DNA from: CAYYYG01 sp964490875
GTDB lineage: Bacteria > Patescibacteriota > Microgenomatia > UBA1406 > GWC2-37-13
DNA: 64,000 nt
Direction of reading: 5' to 3'
Assembly (NCBI GenBank): GCA_964490875.1
Contig: CAZBEF010000002.1
Location: 1 to 64,000, forward strand
Shown: positions 1 to 8,962 of the stretch, piece by piece
Layout: every line of letters begins with the position of its first letter
How positions within the stretch are numbered: the stretch's first letter is position 1
Program-made: the position numbers and the translations under genes
Notes under the pieces: generated by a model
Seen by the model: the letters and a program-made list of their open reading frames with translations, nothing else
Told to the model about the DNA's origin: nothing
The model's database searches: none

Positions 1-798
<798 letters not shown>

Positions 799-833
799 CT
801 TTTTTTTATTTTTTCTTTTGTAAAGAAAAATTA

Positions 834-889
834 AAAGTCTGTATTTGATTTGTCCCGTTTATCGGGATATGTCAGCGTTCGCAGACTTT
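834..889 (+). other. Stem-loop in the 16S trailer
   Basis: A perfect 8-bp inverted repeat (aaagtctg at 834-841, cagacttt at 882-889) encloses a second hairpin (tcccg at 853-857, cggga at 863-867). It lies 36 nt after the 16S 3' end. It could be an rRNA-processing stem or an attenuating structure. No T-run follows, so a simple intrinsic terminator is unlikely. Confidence 0.55.
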
Positions 890-977
890 AAACTAATTCG
901 AGCTACAAACTCAAAAACTTGGAGATATTCTCCTAACCCGATTATTGGACTAAACTAATTAGAATTCATACACAAAA

Positions 978-1277
978 ATGCCTAAAGAACTCTTAAATCC
1001 CGCAAACTTACATAAAAAAATAATGGGAGAAGTGCAAGGCTCCTCATTAAGAAAATCGCGAGCTCACAGTACACTTACAGATAAAAAAGGTGGTGTTTTA
1101 GAAGTCTTGACAAATCAACAATACGAAAAATTAGATTTTACTATTTTAACTGGTAATGATCCGAAAAGAGAAGTAGGTTTTGTATCAGAAGGTACTATTT
1201 ATACAACTTCAACTGGTGATAGAAAGATGCACAGGCATAATAAAAGTGGTGATGCAGATGATCTTCCTGTTGGATAA
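978..1277 (+). CDS. Hypothetical protein, 99 aa
   Basis: I do not recognise this family. The 99-residue protein is basic at its N-terminus, has no membrane segment or signal peptide, and ends in an Asp/Gly-rich tail with a Lys-Met-His-Arg-His stretch near residues 83-87. A weak -10 box (TAGAAT, 960-965) predicts a leader of about 6 nt, in line with most genes here. It sits between the 16S gene and a glycosidase-like gene 9 nt downstream, so the two may be co-transcribed. Codon use is AT-rich like most neighbours, which supports a real gene. Confidence 0.6.
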   Translation: MPKELLNPANLHKKIMGEVQGSSLRKSRAHSTLTDKKGGVLEVLTNQQYEKLDFTILTGNDPKREVGFVSEGTIYTTSTGDRKMHRHNKSGDADDLPVG

Positions 1278-1286
1278 TATATTTAT

Positions 1287-2186
1287 ATGTTGCTTCTTGG
1301 CACAACATTCAGCCATAGATTTGCCGAGTATCTTTCTTTAGATTCCACACAATCTTTACACGAGATAATAGCGCTAAAATTCAATATAATTCGACTATGC
1401 TGCTATTGGGATGAAATTCAAAGAGATTCATCCACATACGACTTCTCAAAAATTAAACAACTGCTTGATATCTGCAATACAAACAAACAGAACGTAATAC
1501 TGACAGTTGGTATGAAAGCGCCCCGATGGCCCGAGTACCACACACCTGTATGCTTTACAAATAGCGCTTCAAAAGAAGTACTTACATTTATTAAAAAGAC
1601 TGTTGAAGAATTAACTAAATATGAATGCGTTAAATATTGGCAAGTAGAAAATGAACCTCTCGAACCTATATGGCCGAATAAACGATGTATTGAATATGAA
1701 GATTTAATTGAGGAAGTAAGCCTAATTAGAAAACTTGATCCATCAAGAAAAATTATTATTAATGTATGGGGAAACAGCTTTTCATTATCCAAACGAATGA
1801 AACAAGCTGCAGCTATAGCCGATATAGTAGGACTTGACCTATATTACCAAATGCATATAAAAAGAATATTTGGTATAGATTTTTATAAAGGTCCATGGTT
1901 ATCTGAAAATTCTTTGAAAAACCTAATTGCAACTTCGTCTAAACCAATATGGATTACAGAGCTTCAGGCTGAGCCATGGGAGAGAGGAATAGAAACATAC
2001 AAATCAGATAAAACTAAAAGCATGAATCCTGACATTTTGAAAAATAATTTTGAAAAAGCAAAATCATTAAATCCGGAAGCAATACTTTTCTGGGGAGCGG
2101 AATATTGGTTATGGAGAAAGAAACATGGAGATGATAGATATATTGAAAAAATTAGATCTTTGACGTCATTGCGAGGAACGAAGTGA
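1287..2186 (+). CDS. Clan GH-A-like glycoside hydrolase, cytoplasmic
   Basis: The 299-residue protein reads as a TIM-barrel glycosidase of clan GH-A (GH5/39/42-like). The acid/base site is the Asn-Glu-Pro at residues 122-124 (E123) after Trp-Gln-Val-Glu, and the likely nucleophile is E225 in Trp-Ile-Thr-Glu. A substrate-binding-type Arg occurs near 36 and Trp residues near 41 and 81. There is no signal peptide, so it probably acts inside the cell. It is short for the clan and may lack accessory domains. A -10-like gataat (1273-1278) precedes the ATG closely. The last codons lie inside an interspersed palindromic repeat that supplies the stop codon. Substrate cannot be told. Confidence 0.72.
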   Translation: MLLLGTTFSHRFAEYLSLDSTQSLHEIIALKFNIIRLCCYWDEIQRDSSTYDFSKIKQLLDICNTNKQNVILTVGMKAPRWPEYHTPVCFTNSASKEVLTFIKKTVEELTKYECVKYWQVENEPLEPIWPNKRCIEYEDLIEEVSLIRKLDPSRKIIINVWGNSFSLSKRMKQAAAIADIVGLDLYYQMHIKRIFGIDFYKGPWLSENSLKNLIATSSKPIWITELQAEPWERGIETYKSDKTKSMNPDILKNNFEKAKSLNPEAILFWGAEYWLWRKKHGDDRYIEKIRSLTSLRGTK

Positions 2187-2201
2187 CGAAGCAATCTCTT
2201 C
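2161..2201. repeat. Half palindromic interspersed repeat (gtcattgcgagg type)
   Basis: The stretch gtcattgcgagg...gacgaagcaatctc matches one arm of a palindromic intergenic repeat type seen in many bacterial genomes (recalled, not searched). Only one arm is present. It overlaps the last codons of the glycosidase gene and abuts a second repeat at 2209. Confidence 0.55.
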
Positions 2202-2208
2202 AATCTAA

Positions 2209-2307
2209 TGTCATCCTGAGCGAAGCTGAGTCAGACTCGGCAAAGCGAAGGATCCAGTAACTATATATTTCTGGATTCTTCGGTCATTTTATTCCCTCAG
2301 AATGACA
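2209..2307. repeat. Palindromic repeat with terminal inverted ends, family A copy 1
   Basis: The 99-nt element starts tgtcatcctgag and ends ctcagaatgaca, a 12-nt imperfect terminal inverted repeat. An inner palindrome pairs gaaggatccag with ctggattctt. An extra small palindrome around 2226-2240 (ctgagtcagactcgg) makes this copy longer than the 60-nt copy at 55543. It lies between convergent genes and could fold as a bidirectional terminator-like cruciform. Confidence 0.75.
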
Positions 2308-2314
2308 CAACAGT

Positions 2315-3139
2315 TTAAAGAAAAGTTATCTCACTTCCCGGTCGGGGATTATTGAATTCATGAACTCCTGTTGTCGGATCTTCTTCCGTAAAATGCCTCC
2401 AGATAGAAATCTCCAAAAATGGATCCTCTTTACTTCCCGAAGAACCAGGATAAATTACTAGCTCGCCTGGAGTTCCTCCAAACAAATTACTCACGAACTT
2501 CACTTTCTTTTCGACATTATTTATTTTTATTTTCAAAATATCTCCTACTTCATATTTGCCCTTAAGTGAAGATTTAGTAATATTCGTTTTCATATTGCCA
2601 TAACTATCTAAGTGGACAACAAAAAATCCTTCCACTTCTGGAATTATATTAGAAGGAGTCTCGGTAAGATCGAGTTCGTCTTCCATATAATCCATCAGAT
2701 GCGCACATACTCGGGAATACAAATCACGAGATCTAAACTGTGTGCCTTTATCCAAACCTTCATAATGATAAACTTCATCAATTTTGTCTTTTATTAACGA
2801 AAAATCATATCCGGCATTTGGTCCGCAGATATACATCCCGCTTTTTAATCGCATAACAATAAACTCAGCGCCCTTTGCTTTTTCAACAGATTTTTTAGTC
2901 TGAATCCGTGGATCGGTATTCTGAAAGATAACAGTCTCCATCGGTTTTCCGTACCGTTCTTCTATATCTATAATCTGTTTAGTAATAAACGAAGTATGAA
3001 TTGTCGACGGAGTCGAAGAAACAAACGTAATATTAGGAGTTGCAGAACTGTCCCTTAAAAACCCTTCCACTGCACTGCGCACTTCCTGGCAATTAACACT
3101 ATCCGAAGCCCAATCTGCGATCACAATAAGTTTTTTCAT
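2315..3139 (-). CDS. SAM hydrolase (DUF62 / SAM-hydroxide adenosyltransferase family)
   Basis: The 274-residue protein matches the DUF62 family, which hydrolyses S-adenosylmethionine to adenosine and methionine. Visible signatures are the start Ile-Ala-Asp-Trp-Ala-Ser-Asp-Ser, the Gly-Pro-Asn-Ala-Gly near residue 107, the Arg-Ser-Arg-Asp-Leu-Tyr-Ser near 137, and the C-terminal-domain motif Asp-Ser-Tyr-Gly-Asn-Met-Lys-Thr-Asn near 178. Length is normal for the family. A TATAAT box lies 15 nt before the ATG on the minus strand, giving a leader of about 9 nt. It stands alone between a repeat and the transporter gene downstream on the same strand. Family assignment is good, but biochemical activity in this clade is inferred. 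Confidence 0.82.
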   Translation of the reverse strand: MKKLIVIADWASDSVNCQEVRSAVEGFLRDSSATPNITFVSSTPSTIHTSFITKQIIDIEERYGKPMETVIFQNTDPRIQTKKSVEKAKGAEFIVMRLKSGMYICGPNAGYDFSLIKDKIDEVYHYEGLDKGTQFRSRDLYSRVCAHLMDYMEDELDLTETPSNIIPEVEGFFVVHLDSYGNMKTNITKSSLKGKYEVGDILKIKINNVEKKVKFVSNLFGGTPGELVIYPGSSGSKEDPFLEISIWRHFTEEDPTTGVHEFNNPRPGSEITFL

Positions 3140-3184
3140 ATTTAGGAAAAAAATATTATAACAGAATTATAAATGTGTAAAGTA

Positions 3185-4417
3185 TTACAAATTAAAAAAT
3201 TTTCCGATTCCTCCCATTAGGGAAGCTAGAGTAATAATGATACCAGATGTTGCCAATAAAATATTCTGAACTTTTGTGTTGCGGTGTTTTCCCATTATTT
3301 CTTCATTATTGGCAAACCTAAATAGGAAATAAAAAATAATAGGCAAAAAGAGACCATTTAAAAAGTCTGCATATAACGTTATCTTAAACAGAGAAATTTG
3401 AGGAATTAAAACAATAATTGTTGCAAGCAATATCTGGAATGCAAACAAACTGTAAAATAATTTACTTTTATTGAATGATTGATCAAGACTGCCTTCAAAC
3501 CCGAAAAACTCCGAGAATGCATAGGCGGTGGCAAGCGGAACGATAGCAGCGCCAATGAGGCCTGCATTGAGAAGACCAATGCCAAATAACAAAGAAGCCA
3601 GCTCACCGGCAAATGGTTTAATAGCCAAAGCAGCATCTGCAGCCCCGTCTATTTGTACCCCATGCAGATAAACTGTAGCGGCTACTGCGACCATCATAAA
3701 CAACGAAAATAAGTCGGTTAAAAATGCGCCGAAATATATTTCCCATTTATTATATTTCAGTTTATCTACTGTGAGTTTTTTATCTTTCACATAGCTATTT
3801 ATAAAAAACTGGCCCCAAGCAGTCACCGTGGTACCAAGTACTGCGATAGATGTATAAATATAATCAAAACTTATTTTTCCTGGAGGAACAATGATAGATT
3901 TAGCCACAAGAGACCAATCAGGTTTTGCTAAAATGGCTGAGAAAAAGTAGGCAATATAAATGAGAATCAAAAATAAAAAAAGTTTTTCAATTTTTGAATA
4001 CGATGCGTTAGTGATAATTATAAACAACATAAATACACAGACCGGCAGAAATAAAAACACATTCATATTAAACAGTTCTGCCGCCGCTTTTAATCCTCCA
4101 ATATTCTGAAGAACAACTCCGAAATTCACCAGAAACAGAAGTGCAAAAACAAGCAGGGTTATTTTGATACCGTATCGTTCGCGTATCAGATCTGCCAAGC
4201 CTTTTCCGGTAACGATGGCGATACGCGAACCGATTTCTTGTGTGATCATAAGAACAATAGTTATGGGGAGGAGAGTGGTAAGCATACTATAACCGAATTT
4301 AGAGGCAGCCACAGAGTAGGTAGCCACGCCTCCTGCATCGTTGTCGGCGAAGGCAGTAATGAGGCCTGGCCCGATTACGGCTAATAGTATAAAAAGTCTT
4401 GTTCTGAATTTTTTCAT
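3185..4417 (-). CDS. Nramp-family divalent metal transporter
   Basis: The 410-residue, roughly 11-helix membrane protein begins with the Nramp TM1 region: Gly-Pro-Gly-Leu-Ile-Thr followed by Ala-Asp-Asn-Asp-Ala-Gly-Gly at residues 24-30. It resembles the bacterial subgroup whose TM1 reads ADDDPSG, but the helix-breaking Pro is Ala here. A Gln-Glu-Ile segment follows in TM2. The family moves Mn, Fe or related divalent ions with protons; the ion here is not determined. The gene starts 1 nt after the stop of the PRC/MgtE_N/CBS gene, which implies translational coupling and a shared function. Confidence 0.88.
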   Translation of the reverse strand: MKKFRTRLFILLAVIGPGLITAFADNDAGGVATYSVAASKFGYSMLTTLLPITIVLMITQEIGSRIAIVTGKGLADLIRERYGIKITLLVFALLFLVNFGVVLQNIGGLKAAAELFNMNVFLFLPVCVFMLFIIITNASYSKIEKLFLFLILIYIAYFFSAILAKPDWSLVAKSIIVPPGKISFDYIYTSIAVLGTTVTAWGQFFINSYVKDKKLTVDKLKYNKWEIYFGAFLTDLFSLFMMVAVAATVYLHGVQIDGAADAALAIKPFAGELASLLFGIGLLNAGLIGAAIVPLATAYAFSEFFGFEGSLDQSFNKSKLFYSLFAFQILLATIIVLIPQISLFKITLYADFLNGLFLPIIFYFLFRFANNEEIMGKHRNTKVQNILLATSGIIITLASLMGGIGKFFNL

Positions 4418-4418
4418 A

Positions 4419-5630
4419 TTAAACTTTTTCTTTTAAATATTCAGTCAGATCATCTAATGCGACAACACCCAATATCTTTTTTTCTTTATCTGTTACCGGC
4501 AGCGACTGCAGATTATACTTTAACATTTTATTGATTGCGATTTCTTCTGGAGTTGTAAGATGAATAACCACCACATTTTGAATCATAAATTTATACACCG
4601 GAGTATCCACATTCTGCATCAGCATTTCGTGTAGATTAAAAACACCAACTAATTGTTGAAGCTCATTCAGCACATAAACATAATTAAGATATGTAAAATC
4701 AGCTGTTTCTTTTTTAAGATTATTTATGACATCGCGTACGGTATGTTCAGGCCGTGCCGTAAAATATTGATACGTAATAAAATCTCCTATTGGAGTTTTC
4801 GCCAGATTAAGCAAATACTGGATTTTCTTCCGTTTTTCAGAAGGCAGAAGTGAAATAATTTCTTCCTTTTTTTTAGAAGATAAAGTAAGTAGAATGTCAA
4901 CCGCTTCATCGGGATCTATAAGATTGATGACTTTCGCTGCTTTTTCCTGGGAAAAATTTCGGAATAGTGCATGCTGGTAATTAATATTCAAACTTCCTAT
5001 AACGTCCATAGCGTACTTTTCGTCAAGTATATTGAGGATTTTTGAAATATTTTTTGTTGTTGTAGTTTCAAGATAATGGGCAAGGTCTTCGGGCCGGATC
5101 TTTTCTAATTTTTCCTGTTCTGTACGCATACGGACCATGCCACGGGCAAGCTCAAGCGGCTGTATATCGCTCCAGGATAGAAAATTCGAAGTAACTTTAA
5201 TGTTCATTGCGTGGGTAAGCTTAATAACAGGGTCTTCTAGTTTTATCCACCGTAATATTCCAAAGATACCAATATCTACACCTGCGAGGTAATATTCAGG
5301 TTTATTATGCATTGCGACATCGTTGACCCGTACAATTTTATTGCCTTGGATATCAATAATCTGTTTATCAAGAAGATTTTTTTCAATATATAATTCATTA
5401 TCTGCAAGTGAAGATTCTTGATACTCTTTATTGAGGATAATTATTGAATTTATCTTCTGTATATATTGAAAGGGGACAACAAATGGAGCTTGTTTATGAT
5501 GAGGTTTTACAACAATTTTTGTTACGGTTGGCTTTTCTGAGGCCTGAAAGATGACATCCTGTAGTTTTCCTACATAAATGCGGTCTTCCGTATACACCTT
5601 TCTGTTTTTCAGTTCTGAAAAATAAATCAT
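4419..5630 (-). CDS. PRC-barrel / MgtE_N / CBS regulatory protein without a membrane domain
   Basis: The 403-residue soluble protein has two PRC-barrel-like regions (about 1-80 and 85-160), an MgtE N-terminal helical superhelix (about 160-275; note the Leu-Pro-Ser-Glu-Lys-Arg segment) and a CBS pair (about 285-400). In MgtE magnesium channels the N and CBS domains sense cytosolic Mg and gate the pore. Here the MgtE membrane domain is absent and the next gene, 1 nt away, is an Nramp transporter. I infer that it is the cytosolic sensor or gate for that transporter. A TATAAT box lies some 40 nt upstream, so the leader is longer than usual here. Confidence 0.82.
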   Translation of the reverse strand: MIYFSELKNRKVYTEDRIYVGKLQDVIFQASEKPTVTKIVVKPHHKQAPFVVPFQYIQKINSIIILNKEYQESSLADNELYIEKNLLDKQIIDIQGNKIVRVNDVAMHNKPEYYLAGVDIGIFGILRWIKLEDPVIKLTHAMNIKVTSNFLSWSDIQPLELARGMVRMRTEQEKLEKIRPEDLAHYLETTTTKNISKILNILDEKYAMDVIGSLNINYQHALFRNFSQEKAAKVINLIDPDEAVDILLTLSSKKKEEIISLLPSEKRKKIQYLLNLAKTPIGDFITYQYFTARPEHTVRDVINNLKKETADFTYLNYVYVLNELQQLVGVFNLHEMLMQNVDTPVYKFMIQNVVVIHLTTPEEIAINKMLKYNLQSLPVTDKEKKILGVVALDDLTEYLKEKV

Positions 5631-5683
5631 GAAAGGTCGGTCAATACATAAATATTACATATTATACACTAGTTCTGATATAT

Positions 5684-8158
5684 TTACTTTGCATGTGTCC
5701 ATGCTGTCCAATCAAGCAGGCGGCCGTAGCCTCCACGTGAAGAAGCTGTGGGATAGTTTGCATTGTATTGCTTATTAATAACAAACGGCACCCAATCCAC
5801 AGCAGCCGAAGCGGAATCGGCCATGTTGGTGGCTATAAACTTCATACCGCGAAGGACTGCCTGGCTTTCCCAGTTATATGAATCGTAGCCAGCTCGTTTC
5901 AACATTTCGGCCTGAGCAAGCAAGGCAGAATAACCGCCCCATGAGTATAATGTATCGGTAGGAGGCCACGTAAATGTTCCGCCTCTTCGTACATCATCTA
6001 CTACGGCCCCAGACAAATCATGACCGTTTTTGATACATCCAACAGGATTAATTGGCCTGGGATTATTTGAGTCGCACATCCAAGTATAAACCAATGGGTC
6101 TTCCCACTGAAATGCCGAATACGAAGTACTATCGCCTATAAATCCTTTATATATTTTTACGGCTCGATCTAAATCTGTAGTATCTTTTAAATAGATATCA
6201 GCAGCAATCCGGCTTGCGCCGCACATGGTTCCCCAGTTATTTGGACGCTCTTCATGACAACTTATCAAAGATCTACCTTCTGAATTCTCCCAGGTTCGTA
6301 CATTTGTTAGAAAAGTACGGAATTTTTGATAAGCAGTTGCATCTAAGGTTGAAAGTTTAATGAGATCTGCCGAGATGACATATGCCGCTAAATTACGGCC
6401 TAGTGCCAATGATCGGCCGTCTTCCAATCCGCCGCTTCGGGCGCCGGTATATGAAGCGATCTTCATAAGCTCTGTTTTTACTTTTGTTGCATAGCTTGCG
6501 GTGCCTGTTCGGGCATAAACTAAAGCGGCTGCCAGCACCTGCTGCGGATGATGGGAATCCTGATAATAAAGAAGTGCATCATCAAATGTTCCATCAGCCA
6601 CCGACTTCATATCATTCCAGCTCGTAGTATTCGTCGGTAACGCCGCGATTTCAGCTGCCGAAATCCAAACTCCAGTATTGTTAATAACTGTTGGAGAAGT
6701 TGGTGTAGGTTTTGTTGAAGAAGGAGTAGGAGTGAAAGTATTGATAGTAGAGATAGTAGGGGTGGTATTATTGCCTGCATAAAAACCTTTCCGGAATATT
6801 TCAAAATCCAAAAGTGAAACTACAGAATCAGTTGTAGCCTGGCCAGAGCCGGCATAGTTATAATTTGCATCCATGGCATTTCCTTGATTGTCTTCATTTG
6901 CTCCGCATCCCGTTAGGTTTGAATCACTACAGTTACCGAAGAATTCGCCCCTGAAAATATTAAAATCGATGAGATCAACTTTATTATTACAATCTGAATC
7001 TCCATTCTTTTTTGTTGCACATTGTGCAGACTGGGTTATTGTCGGTGTTGTTGAAGTTGGCGTAGGAGTAGAAATTGTTGGGACTGGGGTATTGGTTGTA
7101 GGAGACGGGGTAGTAGTGCCCGATTCAAGGAAGATATCAAACTCATCTATGATCTGATTACTCACGTTTTTGAAGTACCCATGCGCTTTGCTTGGATTAC
7201 CCTGATAATTAAAGACTATAAATAGTGCGCCGTCCTGTGCAGACTGATTTGAGGTGTAGATGCTAGACCATACGCCATTACATCCATACGGGAATGTTGT
7301 GGGCAGACATCGTACCTGAGTTCTGTTTTTATCTTTACCGCCGAGTCCGGACACTACAGCAAACGTTTTGCCTGGCGCCACACACTCTTTGGCGGGATCA
7401 TTACATGTAGAATCAATAGTCTGATTTGTCATGTTCGTCAGTGTTTTTGTTCTATGGTACGTATGTTCATGAGCTGTGATGATGAGAGCTCCTGCTTTTC
7501 GACATTCTTCGTATGCATTCCAACCAATTTCGTCAGATTTAGCACCCACCTGCATCGCATTCTGCAGTTTGTGCCAGCTGCAAATTTTCCACATTGCATT
7601 GCTTGCCGCAAGCTGATTTTTAATAAAGTTTACTTGAGTGGCATCATCTTTGCCGGTAGTTGTACCAATTCCCAATTCAAGAACAAACAGTCCTTTATAT
7701 GTACAAGCGGCAAGATTTCCTACATCACCGCTGCAAAACGATCCGCTCCGCTTTATAAATGAAGCTTGATAGCCTCCATTGGGCGAAGTCCAGTTGGGGA
7801 CATCGTGATTGCCGACCGAACCAAAATAGGGGAGTGTTGTGGGTACTACTTTCTGAAGATATGTTTCAAATGCCGAAGGGCTGTTCGTGTAATCGAAATC
7901 TCCCTGGTGAAATACTGCCGAAACACCTTCATTTTTAATGAGCGTCATTACCTTTTCCGCATTCGTTCCTATGCCAGTATCACCAATAAATGCTATTTTA
8001 AGATTCGCTTCTGTTGGTACGGTTCCTGCTGCCTGTACTGGTGTAACATCCAGATGAGGAATTTTACCGGTAATTGAGAACATGGAAAGAAGAATCAGAA
8101 TAAACACGAATAGGCCGATATAAGGCAGTTTTTTATTCACTCCTGGTTCATTCGACAT
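5684..8158 (-). CDS. Secreted metallophosphatase - dockerin - alginate-lyase-like fusion
   Basis: This is an 824-residue extracellular protein. Residues 11-30 are an N-terminal membrane or signal segment. Residues 53-345 are a calcineurin-like phosphoesterase with all metal ligands visible: D60, D87 (Gly-Asp-Phe-Asp), N117-H118-D119, H196, and H230/H232. A Thr/Pro linker leads to a dockerin-like pair of Ca-binding segments (about 383-400 and 437-460, the second with Ser-Leu-Leu-Asp-Phe-Glu-Ile-Phe). After another Thr/Pro linker, residues 498-824 resemble the alpha/alpha-toroid alginate-lyase superfamily (Asn-Asn-Trp-Gly near 676). The -10 box TATAAA lies exactly 6 nt before the ATG, suggesting leaderless mRNA. 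Combined substrate is unknown. Confidence 0.82.
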   Translation of the reverse strand: MSNEPGVNKKLPYIGLFVFILILLSMFSITGKIPHLDVTPVQAAGTVPTEANLKIAFIGDTGIGTNAEKVMTLIKNEGVSAVFHQGDFDYTNSPSAFETYLQKVVPTTLPYFGSVGNHDVPNWTSPNGGYQASFIKRSGSFCSGDVGNLAACTYKGLFVLELGIGTTTGKDDATQVNFIKNQLAASNAMWKICSWHKLQNAMQVGAKSDEIGWNAYEECRKAGALIITAHEHTYHRTKTLTNMTNQTIDSTCNDPAKECVAPGKTFAVVSGLGGKDKNRTQVRCLPTTFPYGCNGVWSSIYTSNQSAQDGALFIVFNYQGNPSKAHGYFKNVSNQIIDEFDIFLESGTTTPSPTTNTPVPTISTPTPTSTTPTITQSAQCATKKNGDSDCNNKVDLIDFNIFRGEFFGNCSDSNLTGCGANEDNQGNAMDANYNYAGSGQATTDSVVSLLDFEIFRKGFYAGNNTTPTISTINTFTPTPSSTKPTPTSPTVINNTGVWISAAEIAALPTNTTSWNDMKSVADGTFDDALLYYQDSHHPQQVLAAALVYARTGTASYATKVKTELMKIASYTGARSGGLEDGRSLALGRNLAAYVISADLIKLSTLDATAYQKFRTFLTNVRTWENSEGRSLISCHEERPNNWGTMCGASRIAADIYLKDTTDLDRAVKIYKGFIGDSTSYSAFQWEDPLVYTWMCDSNNPRPINPVGCIKNGHDLSGAVVDDVRRGGTFTWPPTDTLYSWGGYSALLAQAEMLKRAGYDSYNWESQAVLRGMKFIATNMADSASAAVDWVPFVINKQYNANYPTASSRGGYGRLLDWTAWTHAK

Positions 8159-8261
8159 AGTGTATTTATAGTAAAAAAAAAGGTTTCACGCAAGCGCAAT
8201 ATTTTCTAATTCTGAATTCAGCAAACAAAAATAATTTTCATGATATAATTTTCAAATACCA

Positions 8262-8333
8262 GCGCGCGTAGTTTAATGGTAAAACAGTTCTCTGATAAAG
8301 AACAGAGCGATAGTTCGATTCTATCCGCGCGCA
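8262..8333 (+). tRNA. tRNA-Ile (GAT)
   Basis: A cloverleaf folds fully: acceptor gcgcgcg/cgcgcgc, D stem gttt/aaac, anticodon stem gttct/agaac with loop ctgataa (anticodon GAT at 8294-8296), and T stem gatag/ctatc with loop ttcgatt. The discriminator is A and CCA is not fully encoded. Confidence 0.95.
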
Positions 8334-8337
8334 CCGC

Positions 8338-8370
8338 GCTCGCTGAAGCGAATTTGCGAAGGCGAGCTTT
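8338..8370 (+). terminator. Possible terminator after tRNA-Ile
   Basis: gctcgc (8338-8343) pairs with gcgagc (8362-8367), followed by only TTT. The inner sequence can pair further. It is weak, but well placed to end the tRNA transcript. Confidence 0.35.
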
Positions 8371-8420
8371 GTAATTTATAGGCGATAGACTTTCATTTAT
8401 ATATATACTAGACTCTCTGC

Positions 8421-8672
8421 ATGGCACTTACTAAACAGGACAAAGCGTTCATCATCGGGGTTATAGAAGGTACACAAATAAGTTTAAAACTCGATTCTGA
8501 CAGAAAATTCGAAGCTATGAAAATAGAAATGAAAGAGCTTGAAAGACGGTTAACAGCTCAAATAGAGAAGGCTTTTTTTGATTCCGAAAAGCGAATTATC
8601 GAAGCTACGGGTGAAATATTGTACGACCACGAAACCCGCCTGCGTAAGCTTGAAACTAGCCTTCTTAAATAG
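8421..8672 (+). CDS. Hypothetical short coiled-coil protein, 83 aa
   Basis: The 83-residue protein is Lys/Glu-rich and predicted to be almost wholly helical, with heptad-like Leu/Ile spacing from about residue 30 to the end. No membrane segment is seen. TATACT at 8404-8409 gives a leader of about 5 nt. Its style resembles the longer coiled-coil gene at 49488, though they do not look clearly homologous. Function is unknown. Confidence 0.6.
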   Translation: MALTKQDKAFIIGVIEGTQISLKLDSDRKFEAMKIEMKELERRLTAQIEKAFFDSEKRIIEATGEILYDHETRLRKLETSLLK

Positions 8673-8699
8673 TGAAGGCGGGAAAGCTGATACATACTG

Positions 8700-8728
8700 T
8701 TTACATACTCTTTTTAATACTGTATAAT
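8700..8728 (+). promoter_or_regulatory. Near-consensus promoter without an adjacent gene
   Basis: TTTACA (8700-8705), a 17-nt spacer and TATAAT (8723-8728) predict a start near 8735. No credible ORF follows for about 960 nt. It may drive a small RNA or a second, longer form of the structured leader of the 9698 gene. Confidence 0.6.
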
Positions 8729-8926
8729 TTCACCATCCCCTCCAAGAAGGGTGATTTTTGTGGTATTTTTACTTATTTATTATAAGATACTCAATGCTAA
8801 TAAATAATAACCTATTAAGATATCGGGGAAACACCATTCTTTCTATCTGCGTGACTCTCCGTTTCACGTTCTGTGAATTGCGTAAAACCAATTCTTGCAA
8901 TTCTAAAAATCAGATATAAATAGCCA

Positions 8927-8956
8927 TTGACATGGGTCTAAAAATAGTATTATACT
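8927..8956 (+). promoter_or_regulatory. Strong promoter for the structured transcript
   Basis: TTGACA (8927-8932), an 18-nt spacer and TATACT (8951-8956) predict a start near 8963. This implies a leader of about 735 nt before the ATG at 9698, in contrast to the near-zero leaders of most genes in the window. Confidence 0.65.
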
Positions 8957-8962
8957 ATAGGT

